From: Ornithinimicrobium faecis
Lineage (GTDB): Bacteria; Actinomycetota; Actinomycetes; Actinomycetales; Dermatophilaceae
Direction: 5' to 3'
NCBI RefSeq assembly: GCF_023923225.1
Contig: NZ_CP099489.1
Coordinates: forward strand, 4,556,107 to 4,620,106
DNA length: 64,000 bases
Every line of letters starts with the position of its first letter. Positions within the stretch are counted from its first letter, which is position 1. Position numbers and translations under genes: made by a program. Under the pieces are notes generated by a model. It searched no databases. It was not told where the DNA came from and worked only from the letters and a program-made list of their open reading frames with translations. Below, piece by piece: positions 17,236-25,093 of this stretch.

Positions 17236-18434
17236 GCCCCCGGCACCGTGCCCGGCAGGTGACCGCCATGACACCACTGGGCGCAGTCGGCGGTGACCAC
17301 CTCCCAGCCCTTGGGGTCGGGCTGGTTCGACTGGTGTGAGGCGGGGTAGTAGTCCGGGATGGGGTGCAGACCATGCAGGTTGCGCAGGGGGCGACCGTCC
17401 ACGACGTCCAGCTCCAGCCGCCACTGAGCCTCGTCCCAGGCCAGGCCCCATGCCGCATCGAGATCGTTGCGATAGCGCTGGCTGCCGCCCGGGCTGCGGG
17501 TGAGCTCGCCGAGGACCGGCCCCCGGGTCGTGTCATAGACATCGACCCGGATGAACGGCAGCGCAACGGCTCGTGACAGGTGCTCAGCGAGCCGGACAAA
17601 GTCCGCAAACGGTTCGGGCGCTGGGATCGAGGAGTGCACGGTGCGGTCTGGAGCCGCATCGCTGCCGAGGTCGCGCCCCTGAGCGTCCAGATAGCGATAG
17701 CGGGCCGTGCTCAGATCCGCGTGCAGCGGCATCTGCCGCAGCATGACCATCAGCACCTGGCCATAGCAGGCATAGATCTTCACGTCGTCCGGGATCTGTT
17801 CACCGGCCACGCGTTGGGTCAGGAACTCCTCCGCGAAGTAGGGGCCCCACACCGAGGGGTGGCCGGTCAGGAGGTCGACCAGGGAGTCCCGGGTGTAGGT
17901 CTCCTCGCCCCCCACCAGCTGGAACCGCTCGGCGTCGACCCGTCGCAACGGGAAGACGCCCTTGCCGCTGGACCCGATCTCGCCCTTGAGCACGAACTCG
18001 TCCGGGAGGCCGGACAGGTCGATCTCCTCCAGCCGGGACCACACGGCATACACCTGCGGGACCGGGACGCCGTGGCTGGCCGCCAGCCGATAGTTGCGCA
18101 GTTTGCGGGGGATCTGCATCGCCGGGTGGTGCCGGTCGGGGTCCAGGGCGCGCAGCGGCGCGGCACCGCGTCGCAACTCCTGCAGGTGCCTCAGGAACGA
18201 GCAGCCGGGGATGGCCTGCTCGGCAGCGCGCATCTCATCTCGCTCACGGCTGACCCGCCCGAGCTCCTCCTGCAGCGACGAGACCTCGGCCTGCGCTGCT
18301 GCTGCGTCCTGCGTCGCAGCGGCCAACCGGCCCCGCAGATCTGCGACCTGCCCGGCCCGCCGCTCGAGCAGGTCAGCGCGCCACCCGATGCCCGGAAGAC
18401 GTCGCACCAGTGCGCTCCGTCGTGCAGAAGCCAT
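17232..18434 (-). CDS. TupA-like ATP-grasp protein, paralogue 2
   Basis: A 400-residue paralogue of the downstream gene, sharing near-identical blocks such as IPRKLRNYRLAASHGV, IPDDVKIYA and DGRPLRNLHGLH. Residues 20-72 form a longer coiled coil rich in Ala/Glu/Arg. The ATP-grasp core has FVLKGEIGSSGKGVFPL and FIRVDVYDTTRGPVLGELTRSPGG. Both paralogues end in the same WEVVTADCAQWC pattern, with two conserved cysteines. It is divergent from the asparagine-synthetase-like pair across a gap of about 90 bases, so the two amide-forming enzyme types may be co-regulated. AAGGAGG lies just upstream of the ATG at 18434. Confidence 0.85.
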   Translation of the reverse strand: MASARRSALVRRLPGIGWRADLLERRAGQVADLRGRLAAATQDAAAAQAEVSSLQEELGRVSRERDEMRAAEQAIPGCSFLRHLQELRRGAAPLRALDPDRHHPAMQIPRKLRNYRLAASHGVPVPQVYAVWSRLEEIDLSGLPDEFVLKGEIGSSGKGVFPLRRVDAERFQLVGGEETYTRDSLVDLLTGHPSVWGPYFAEEFLTQRVAGEQIPDDVKIYACYGQVLMVMLRQMPLHADLSTARYRYLDAQGRDLGSDAAPDRTVHSSIPAPEPFADFVRLAEHLSRAVALPFIRVDVYDTTRGPVLGELTRSPGGSQRYRNDLDAAWGLAWDEAQWRLELDVVDGRPLRNLHGLHPIPDYYPASHQSNQPDPKGWEVVTADCAQWCHGGHLPGTVPGA

Positions 18435-18522
18435 CGTCCCTCCTTGTCCCCGCGCGGCACCTCAACCTGTCAGCGTCCCGCAGCCTACTCTTGACGCAGG
18501 GACAGCACAGAGAGGCGCATCA

Positions 18523-20178
18523 GTGATCGAGCACGCCGGAGCAGGCCGTGACGACCGTGACCAGGCCGTGGTCGACGGCGCCTTTGGCTGCGGCTATCTG
18601 GTGCTGGGTGGGACCCGTGCGAGCGCGCCCGACCTGGTGGCGGGATGGCCGGTCCACCGCCTGGGGTCGCTGAGTTATCACCTGCACCCGCGAGCCCGGC
18701 TGCACACGGTGATCCGCGACCACGGGCCCGGTCGCATCGTGCTGCTCGGCGACCCGGTCGACGTCGACACCGGCACGGTGGACGGCACAAGGATCGGGGA
18801 GACCGCGCTCGATGTGTGGGCATCGGGCGGTCTGTCCGCGGTCGTGCGTTACCTGGCCTACCTCGGTGGTCGGTGGACGGCCATCCTCGAGGCCAGCGCA
18901 CCGGCCGACAGTCCGGCCCCCGCCGACATCACGGTGGTGCCGGACTGCCAGGCGACCCAGGCCGTCTTCTATTCCACCTCCGCCGGCATCGCGCTGGGCT
19001 CGCAGCCGGCACTCGTCGCCGCAGCAACCGGCGCGGGGCCGGACGAGGCCGCCGAGCAGATGCTGCAGGACCTGCGCGCGGCACGGCGCAAGGGCGTGGT
19101 CTTCCTGCCCGGCACGATGACCACCCACGAGCAGGTGTTGCCCCTGGTCCCGAACCACCTGTTGCGGATCCGCTTGCGGGACACCAGCGCCGAGGTCTCG
19201 CACGAGCGGTTCTGGCCCTTCCAGGACCGGGTCGAGATCACCGACACCGAACGGGTCACCCGCGAGTTCATCGACTACTTCCGCGAGCACACCCAGTTGT
19301 TGTGCAGCATCAACCGGCCGATCGTCAGTCTGACCGGCGGTCTGGACAGCCGGACGACGCTGGCTGCCGCCCTGCCTCACCTGCACCGCGACTCCTTCAC
19401 GTTCACCTACTACAACCCCCGCGACGGACTGGTCGGTGAGGGTGCGCCCCTGGATGTCTTCACCGCCAACGCGCTGTCCAACGCGGTCGGCGTGCAACAC
19501 CGCGTGCTCCGCTGGCGGCAACCAGCCAAGGGCAGCGTGTTCGCGCAGATCTATGACCGGACCTATCCCGTGCGGCGCGGGTCCACCGGTGCAGCGCACG
19601 CCATGTGGGCCGACCTGCCGCACGACGTGATCCACCTGCAGTCCATCGGCGCCGAGCTGGGCACGACCTTCTATGCCGCCCGCCCGGGGGTGCCGATCAC
19701 CCCGCAGCGGCTGCTGGAGATCGTCACGGCTCGCCACGACCTGCCCGAGCAGATGGCCCACGACGCCTTCGCCGACTATCTCGACTACGCGCAGTTCAGC
19801 CAGTCGGCGATCGGTGGCTACGACTACCACGATGTCTTCTACTGGGAGCAGCGGATGGGCAAGTGGGGCTATCAGAAATACCAGGACGGCGACTTCTCCC
19901 ACCGCATGCTGATGCCGTTCAACTCCCGCGGTCTGATCGAGATCATGCAGTCCCTGCCCTATCAGCAACGCGCCGACAAGGTGCTCCTGCAGGCCATGCT
20001 GGCGACGGTGCCGATGCTCAACGACGCCCGGCTGCCCCCGCACCTGCGCGCCGGCCCATCAGCCCCCGCCCCGGAGCCGATCACCTGGCGTGACCTGGTG
20101 GCGGCCCGTCCCCATGTGCGGCCCCGGATCCGCACGGCCCTGGATCGGGTGTCCGAGCACAGACGAGGTATGCCGTGA
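18523..20178 (+). CDS. Asparagine-synthetase-like protein with intact PP-loop
   Basis: A 551-residue protein starting at GTG 18523, with AGAGG eight bases upstream. The C-terminal half is an ATP-pyrophosphatase domain with the PP-loop SLTGGLDSRTTLAAALP at about residues 267-283. The N-terminal half resembles the glutaminase domain of AsnB in layout (GGRWTAILE, VVPDCQATQAVFYS, GIALGSQPALVAA) but lacks an N-terminal cysteine, so it should not hydrolyse glutamine. The family adenylates a carboxylate and transfers an amine. In a glycan locus it may amidate a uronic acid or link an amino compound. It overlaps the next gene by GTGA. Confidence 0.8.
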   Translation: MIEHAGAGRDDRDQAVVDGAFGCGYLVLGGTRASAPDLVAGWPVHRLGSLSYHLHPRARLHTVIRDHGPGRIVLLGDPVDVDTGTVDGTRIGETALDVWASGGLSAVVRYLAYLGGRWTAILEASAPADSPAPADITVVPDCQATQAVFYSTSAGIALGSQPALVAAATGAGPDEAAEQMLQDLRAARRKGVVFLPGTMTTHEQVLPLVPNHLLRIRLRDTSAEVSHERFWPFQDRVEITDTERVTREFIDYFREHTQLLCSINRPIVSLTGGLDSRTTLAAALPHLHRDSFTFTYYNPRDGLVGEGAPLDVFTANALSNAVGVQHRVLRWRQPAKGSVFAQIYDRTYPVRRGSTGAAHAMWADLPHDVIHLQSIGAELGTTFYAARPGVPITPQRLLEIVTARHDLPEQMAHDAFADYLDYAQFSQSAIGGYDYHDVFYWEQRMGKWGYQKYQDGDFSHRMLMPFNSRGLIEIMQSLPYQQRADKVLLQAMLATVPMLNDARLPPHLRAGPSAPAPEPITWRDLVAARPHVRPRIRTALDRVSEHRRGMP

Positions 20179-21425
20179 GCTCGCTGCCCGCCCGCGTCAC
20201 CCGGCGCGTGGGCCGGCTGCGGGATCAGGTCGAGGAGAGCGTCCAGCAGCGGGTCGCCACGGTGCGTGCACGCGAGCAGTCCCACACGACGCAGGCGGAC
20301 TCTGGCAACCTCGCGTTCGGTCACGGCTATCTGGTGCGGGCTCCGGGGGTGCCTCGCCCCCCGGAGGTTGCGGGGTGGCGCACCCGCACGATCAGTGGCT
20401 TCGTCTATCACGCGAGGGCCCGGATCACCGCCAGCCCGGTCAGCACCGGGGGTGCGGTCGTGCTCGTCGGCCGCGCCGTCGACGTGGACACCGGCAACGT
20501 CTCCCCGCAGCGCCTGACCGACGAGCTCTCCGAGCTGGCAGCTCAGAGCACCCAGGCCCTGATCCGGCGCGCCGCCTATCTCGGGGGGAGCTGGACCCTC
20601 TTTCGGCACAGTCCCGACGGTTCCTGCACGGTCCTCACCGATGCCCTGGCGAGCCAGCGGGTGTGGCACTCCCCCGACGCCCGGACGATCGGATCCTACG
20701 CCGCCCTCGTGCCCGACAGCACTGCGCTGCCGACGAACTCGCTGCTTCACGTGACGGGCACCGGCGAGGTGACCGTGCGTCGTTTCTATCCCTGGCCCGA
20801 CACCGACCCGCCCGGGCAGGGGGCCCCGACGACGGACCTGGCGGCTGCCTATGCCGAGTTCCGCAAACGCGTCGTGGCCCACACGCGGCTGCTCTCCGAC
20901 CTGGGCCGTCCCGGGTTGCCCCTGACGACTGCCCCCGCCAGCCGTGCGGTCCTGGCGGCCTATCTGCCGCACCGGCGCGACGGCGGCTACACCTTCACCT
21001 CCTTCGCCACCGAGTCCGCCCGCACGGGCCAGGATCAGGCCAACGAACTGTTCGAGGCCAGTCGCGTGTCCCACGAGCTCGGCATCGCCCACCGGGTGGT
21101 CCGCGCGGTCGTGCCTCCCTGGGGGGACTCGTTCTCGGTCGCCTATCGCCGCACATTCCCGCAGGGCACGTCGCTGGCCAGTGCCTTTGCCCGGCACACC
21201 CTGCCCCGTGACACCGTCGAGCTGCACGCTGCCGGCGCCGACGTCGTGGATCTGCAGTCGTGGGAGCAACTGGGTCAGGACTATCTCGAGGGCGACCTCG
21301 CCCACCGGGTCCTGCTGCCCTTCAACGACCGGAGGCTGCTGGAGATCATGCTCAGCCTCCCAGCCGAGCAGCGCACCAAGGGACTGTTGGTCAACCGGCT
21401 GGCCGCCGAGCTGGACGTGGCCTAA
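20175..21425 (+). CDS. Asparagine-synthetase-like paralogue with degenerate PP-loop
   Basis: A 416-residue paralogue of the preceding gene, sharing blocks through the N-terminal half (FGHGYLV, FVYHARARI, VDVDTGNV, AYLGGSWTL) and the end (DLAHRVLLPFNDRRLLEIM matching FSHRMLMPFNSRGLIEIM). Where the partner has SLTGGLDSR, this copy reads PLTTAPASR: the Gly-Gly-Leu-Asp-Ser ATP-binding loop is gone. It is probably catalytically inactive for adenylation and may be a partner subunit or scaffold. There is no frameshift, and its codon use resembles its neighbours, so it is not a simple pseudogene. The GTG start overlaps the upstream stop. Confidence 0.75.
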   Translation: MSSLPARVTRRVGRLRDQVEESVQQRVATVRAREQSHTTQADSGNLAFGHGYLVRAPGVPRPPEVAGWRTRTISGFVYHARARITASPVSTGGAVVLVGRAVDVDTGNVSPQRLTDELSELAAQSTQALIRRAAYLGGSWTLFRHSPDGSCTVLTDALASQRVWHSPDARTIGSYAALVPDSTALPTNSLLHVTGTGEVTVRRFYPWPDTDPPGQGAPTTDLAAAYAEFRKRVVAHTRLLSDLGRPGLPLTTAPASRAVLAAYLPHRRDGGYTFTSFATESARTGQDQANELFEASRVSHELGIAHRVVRAVVPPWGDSFSVAYRRTFPQGTSLASAFARHTLPRDTVELHAAGADVVDLQSWEQLGQDYLEGDLAHRVLLPFNDRRLLEIMLSLPAEQRTKGLLVNRLAAELDVA

Positions 21426-21436
21426 CCTGTGGCGAC

Positions 21437-21628
21437 ATGCGAACGCATGACGAGATCGAGATGGTCCAGGACCTCGCCGCCTACCGACAGGCGAAGGCGG
21501 ACGACGATGGCACCCGCGTTCCGCTCGATGAACTGCGTGCCGACCTGACCCCGTCTACGACTGATATCGCCCCAGCTCGGCCTGCCCCGTCGGCTGATCC
21601 GACGGTGGCGTCCCCGGCCCAGCACTGA
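21437..21628 (+). CDS. Small acidic hypothetical protein
   Basis: A 63-residue reading frame beginning MRTHDEIEMVQDLAAYRQAK and continuing VPLDELRADL, which resembles short antitoxin-type helices, though I cannot name a family and there is no toxin gene beside it. The C-terminal 25 residues are Pro/Ala-rich. It overlaps the 3' end of the convergent glycosyltransferase by 74 bases, and no clear ribosome-binding site precedes it. It may be translated by read-on from the preceding gene 11 bases away. Confidence 0.4.
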   Translation: MRTHDEIEMVQDLAAYRQAKADDDGTRVPLDELRADLTPSTTDIAPARPAPSADPTVASPAQH

Positions 21629-24584
21629 CCGCTGGGTCAGCGACGGACCAGGCCTCACTAGCAGCCCAGCCCTGGGGGAGCGTGATCGCGGAGAGGCCTC
21701 CCTGCGCCTCGCGAGTCACAGGGGAGGCCGCCAGGTCTTGCTGCTCGTGGACGGACCGTATGCCGTGGGCCCGGGTTGCGGTGTGCACCAACCCGTCACG
21801 CGTTGTCACCACGCTGCTCACCGCAGGTGGCGCGGTCGCCAGGAGGGCATCAGGGAGGCTGTCCCCCGGGTGCAGCGCCAACTGCTCCCCGAGCCACTGC
21901 GCCACCACCTCCTCAGCGCCTGGCACGTGCACGACCCTGAGGTGGTCCGCGCGGCTCGCGTCGGCAGCTGACCTCAGTGGAACCTGACGCGTGACCCGGT
22001 GCCCTTCCTCCCCTTGCCCCTCGACCGTGGTCTCCACGGTCGCGACCTGCGTCGGCTCCGGTCGCAGCAGCGCCCTGATCCGGGCCACAAAACCCTGGTG
22101 CCCGAAGCGCTCCTGGACCCGGGCCCGAGATCTGGTGACGCGATCGGCATACAACTGTGGGTCGGCGACATAGGCGGCGATCAGGCCCTGGGCCTCCCCT
22201 GGCAGGGCGTAGTCGATGGTGTCGCCGAAGACCGGCTCGTGCTTGGGGTGCGCGATCGTCAGGACACCGCTGGCCGCGGCCTCCAGGATCGTGCGCCCGA
22301 AGGCCTCGTGCATCGCCGGGTTGTCGAGATAGAGGAAGAAGTCGAGCTCCCCGAGGAACTCCACGACGTCAATCTTCTTGTGTCGCAGCACGACCCAGTT
22401 GTCGGGCAGATCCTCCAGTGTCTGTTCCTGAGCCCGGAGGAGCTTGGCCAGGGTGTTCTGCGCCCCCATCATCCGGACCTCATAGCCGGCCGGGAAGTCA
22501 TAGCCGCGATGGATGTCGGCGAGAGTGGGAGCAAACTTGATGACGTTGTCGCGCGAGTAGCGCCCCACGACGACCGGTGCGCCGTCACGGCCGGGGGCCG
22601 CGTGCTCGCGCACGGTCCAGGCATCCACGTCGATCAGGCCGGGGTTGTCCCACGGGGTGAGCGCCAGCTCAGGATCCTGCTCCAGCAGCACGCGCCGGAT
22701 GACCGGTCCCTGCGGCACCCACACCGGGTCCTGCCCGAAGAGCTCCCGGGTGCGGTCGGTCACGTCGCTCACGACATAACGCTGGTCGGAGCCGTCCGGC
22801 TCCAGCGGAGCCTGGTTGGCCATGATCAGGACGTGCTGCGCCCGCAGGGTGCGACGTCCTGGCAGCGGGGGGTATTGCAGGATCGGGGGATAACGGATCA
22901 TCAGCACGTCGACGTCCACGTCGTCGTCCGGGTGGATCCACTCCACGGCACCACTGTTGACCAGCTCGGTGACCGGATCGCACAGCGGAAAGTCCTTCAC
23001 GGTCATGAACCGGAAGGCCTCCAGGTGCATGATCGCCACGGTCAGGCCGCCCGCCCGGGCGGCGGCAATCTCCTCCATCATCGAGGCCTGCGGGCCGCCC
23101 CACCTGCGCCAGTCACCGGCCAGGCACAGGTCGATGTGCCGCTGCGCCGTGAGGTCGGGCGCCAGCGGCTTGGCCCACCGGCGCGGCTCGGGGAAGCGGC
23201 GCGGCGCCCCGGGATCGACGAAGCTGTCGGCCTCCTCACCGCTGGCGATGCGCTGGTGCCACGGGGTGTAGGCGCACTTGTAGGCGTGCCGCGCGCTGTG
23301 GCGCCACCCGCGAGAGAACTCGCTGGAGGAGAGCGTGTCGCCACCGCGCAGGAAGGTGACCACCACCGGCAGGTCGTGCACCGCGTGCTCGCCGAAGGCG
23401 GCCTGGATGCGGCGGGCAAACTCGGTGTCGGCGCTCTTGCTGGTCGGGTCGAAATAGCCGATCCGGTCCAGGACCGGGTGCGTGCGCACCAGCAGCGACG
23501 GAGCCGAGGTGACACGGGGCAGATAGCCGGGCCGGTTGAGCTCGAGCTGCTCGCTGACCCGGACCCCCTGGCCTCGGGTCGCCATCGTGCCGGGCTGCGC
23601 CAGCATGGTGGCCACCCCGACCTCGATCGCCTGCGGGTGCAGCCAGTCGTCGGAGTCGAGCACCGTGAAGAAGTCGCCGCGGGCCTGCCGCAGGCCGGTG
23701 TTGCGGGCCCGGTAGGTGCCGCCATTGACCGCCTTGCGGATCACCCGGATGCGAGGGTCAAGGCGCTCCGCCTGAGCCAACAGCTCGGCAAACTCCGACC
23801 CCGACGCGTCGTCGACGACGAGGATCTCCAGGTTGTCCCACGTCTGCTCGATCAGGGACCGCAGGGCGGTGAGCAGCGGGGGGCCGGGACGAAACGAACT
23901 CATCAACACTGTGACCAGGTGGGTCGCGGCGACCCTCGAGGCACCCGGAGCTGACAAGCGGTCAAAGACCGTGCTCTCCCCACCCGGGTCCGGCAGCAGC
24001 GCGAGCGGCGCCATGCCCTCACTGCCCAGGGCTCGCTCCAGTGCCCCCAGCCAGCCAAGTGTCGAGGTGCCGTCCGCGAAGAGAGCCGGGTTGGCCAGGT
24101 CCGTGGTGACCGCCTCTGACATCGGCTCGCGGACCGCCGGGTGGGCGACCAGCTCCCGCGCGGCCGTCGCATCACGGTCGGCCACGCGGAGCTGGAGCAG
24201 CAGCTCGGTCACCCTCTCGGGCAGCGCGTCGGTGTGGCCCGCGGCCACGACCGCCTCGATCGCGGCGCGGCCAGCGGCACGCTCGTCCGGCAGGCCGGTC
24301 TGCAGGGCGAGCACCTGCCCGTAGGACCCGACCCAGGAGGGGTCCATCCCCTCCACCAGGGCCGGCCACGGCGCACCGCTGCGCGCCCAGTCCTCCACCT
24401 CGTCGCGACCGTGCCCGGGCCAGGCCAGCTCGGCCAGGACCTCTCGGGCGTGCACTGACTTGGTCCGCAGCGCCGTCGACACCAGGGCACCGGGGTTGCG
24501 CAGCGCAAACCCCGTGTGGTCCCGGGCCACCTGATCGCGGGTGGCCACCACCGGCCCCGCGGTCGGGCGCGGTCCTGCGGTCAC
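21555..24584 (-). CDS. Large two-domain glycosyltransferase (GT2 plus GT4-like)
   Basis: A 1009-residue protein. An N-terminal region of about 220 residues resembles that of the divergent gene at 25094. A GT2 (GT-A) domain follows from about residue 222: TVLMSSFRPGPPLLTALRSL, EILVVDDASGSEF, and the metal-binding LDSDDWLHP near residue 308. The last third (about 640-890) is GT4-like, with ELDFFLYLDNPAMHEAFGRTILEAAASG. The final 100 residues look disordered. It is probably a bifunctional polymer synthase. The start overlaps the small membrane protein's stop by ATGA. Confidence 0.88.
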   Translation of the reverse strand: MTAGPRPTAGPVVATRDQVARDHTGFALRNPGALVSTALRTKSVHAREVLAELAWPGHGRDEVEDWARSGAPWPALVEGMDPSWVGSYGQVLALQTGLPDERAAGRAAIEAVVAAGHTDALPERVTELLLQLRVADRDATAARELVAHPAVREPMSEAVTTDLANPALFADGTSTLGWLGALERALGSEGMAPLALLPDPGGESTVFDRLSAPGASRVAATHLVTVLMSSFRPGPPLLTALRSLIEQTWDNLEILVVDDASGSEFAELLAQAERLDPRIRVIRKAVNGGTYRARNTGLRQARGDFFTVLDSDDWLHPQAIEVGVATMLAQPGTMATRGQGVRVSEQLELNRPGYLPRVTSAPSLLVRTHPVLDRIGYFDPTSKSADTEFARRIQAAFGEHAVHDLPVVVTFLRGGDTLSSSEFSRGWRHSARHAYKCAYTPWHQRIASGEEADSFVDPGAPRRFPEPRRWAKPLAPDLTAQRHIDLCLAGDWRRWGGPQASMMEEIAAARAGGLTVAIMHLEAFRFMTVKDFPLCDPVTELVNSGAVEWIHPDDDVDVDVLMIRYPPILQYPPLPGRRTLRAQHVLIMANQAPLEPDGSDQRYVVSDVTDRTRELFGQDPVWVPQGPVIRRVLLEQDPELALTPWDNPGLIDVDAWTVREHAAPGRDGAPVVVGRYSRDNVIKFAPTLADIHRGYDFPAGYEVRMMGAQNTLAKLLRAQEQTLEDLPDNWVVLRHKKIDVVEFLGELDFFLYLDNPAMHEAFGRTILEAAASGVLTIAHPKHEPVFGDTIDYALPGEAQGLIAAYVADPQLYADRVTRSRARVQERFGHQGFVARIRALLRPEPTQVATVETTVEGQGEEGHRVTRQVPLRSAADASRADHLRVVHVPGAEEVVAQWLGEQLALHPGDSLPDALLATAPPAVSSVVTTRDGLVHTATRAHGIRSVHEQQDLAASPVTREAQGGLSAITLPQGWAASEAWSVADPAVSAGPGTPPSDQPTGQAELGRYQS

Positions 24585-24973
24585 TCCTGGTCGTCCCTGG
24601 GCTCCCGGGCGCTCTCGCCCTGGGACCGCAGTTGTGCGAGGGCCTCGTCGACCGAGGTCTGCATGCGGTCCAGCCGGCCGGTGTATTGCGCCTGCAGAAC
24701 CCGCACGGCGCCTGTGATGTCAGCGTCGGAGACAGTCGGCGGGGTGGCGGCGGAGGTGGGGACCGCAGCGCCGCGCGCGACCTCAGCGCGGATATAGGGA
24801 CGCAGGCCACGCACCCGGCGGTCGGCATCCATCGCCACGATCAGCACGGCGCTCAGCAGCAGCATCGCGGCCCCGACGACCAGCCACCACCACTCCTGGA
24901 GCGCTCCGACCACGGCCACCACGGTGAGGACTGCGGCCAGGGCGGCACCCGCCAGCACGAACGTGGATCTCAT
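24581..24973 (-). CDS. Small membrane protein with C-terminal helical tail
   Basis: A 130-residue protein from the ATG at 24973, preceded by GAGGAGG. Two membrane helices occupy about residues 4-24 and 29-49 (FVLAGAALAAVLTVVAVVGAL and WWWLVVGAAMLLLSAVLIVA, joined by a short turn), followed by a cytoplasmic helix (LQAQYTGRLDRMQTSVDEALAQLRSQ). I recognise no family. Its ATGA coupling to the 1009-residue glycosyltransferase suggests it may tether or organise that enzyme at the membrane. Confidence 0.75.
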   Translation of the reverse strand: MRSTFVLAGAALAAVLTVVAVVGALQEWWWLVVGAAMLLLSAVLIVAMDADRRVRGLRPYIRAEVARGAAVPTSAATPPTVSDADITGAVRVLQAQYTGRLDRMQTSVDEALAQLRSQGESAREPRDDQE

Positions 24974-25093
24974 CGCGTCCTCCTCGGCCTCGTCGGCAGC
25001 CTCGGGCGGGACCTGCCGCGAGCCTGATCGTGTCGCCAGCACGCTACCGCGTAACGTTTCGGGTGCCCGCACAACCCACCGAGGGAGACGAGC

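Noticed and set aside
20175..21425. Pseudogene call for the second asparagine-synthetase-like gene
   Set aside because: The frame is intact, coupling to its neighbour is kept and only the ATP loop is altered, so an inactive but functional protein is more likely.
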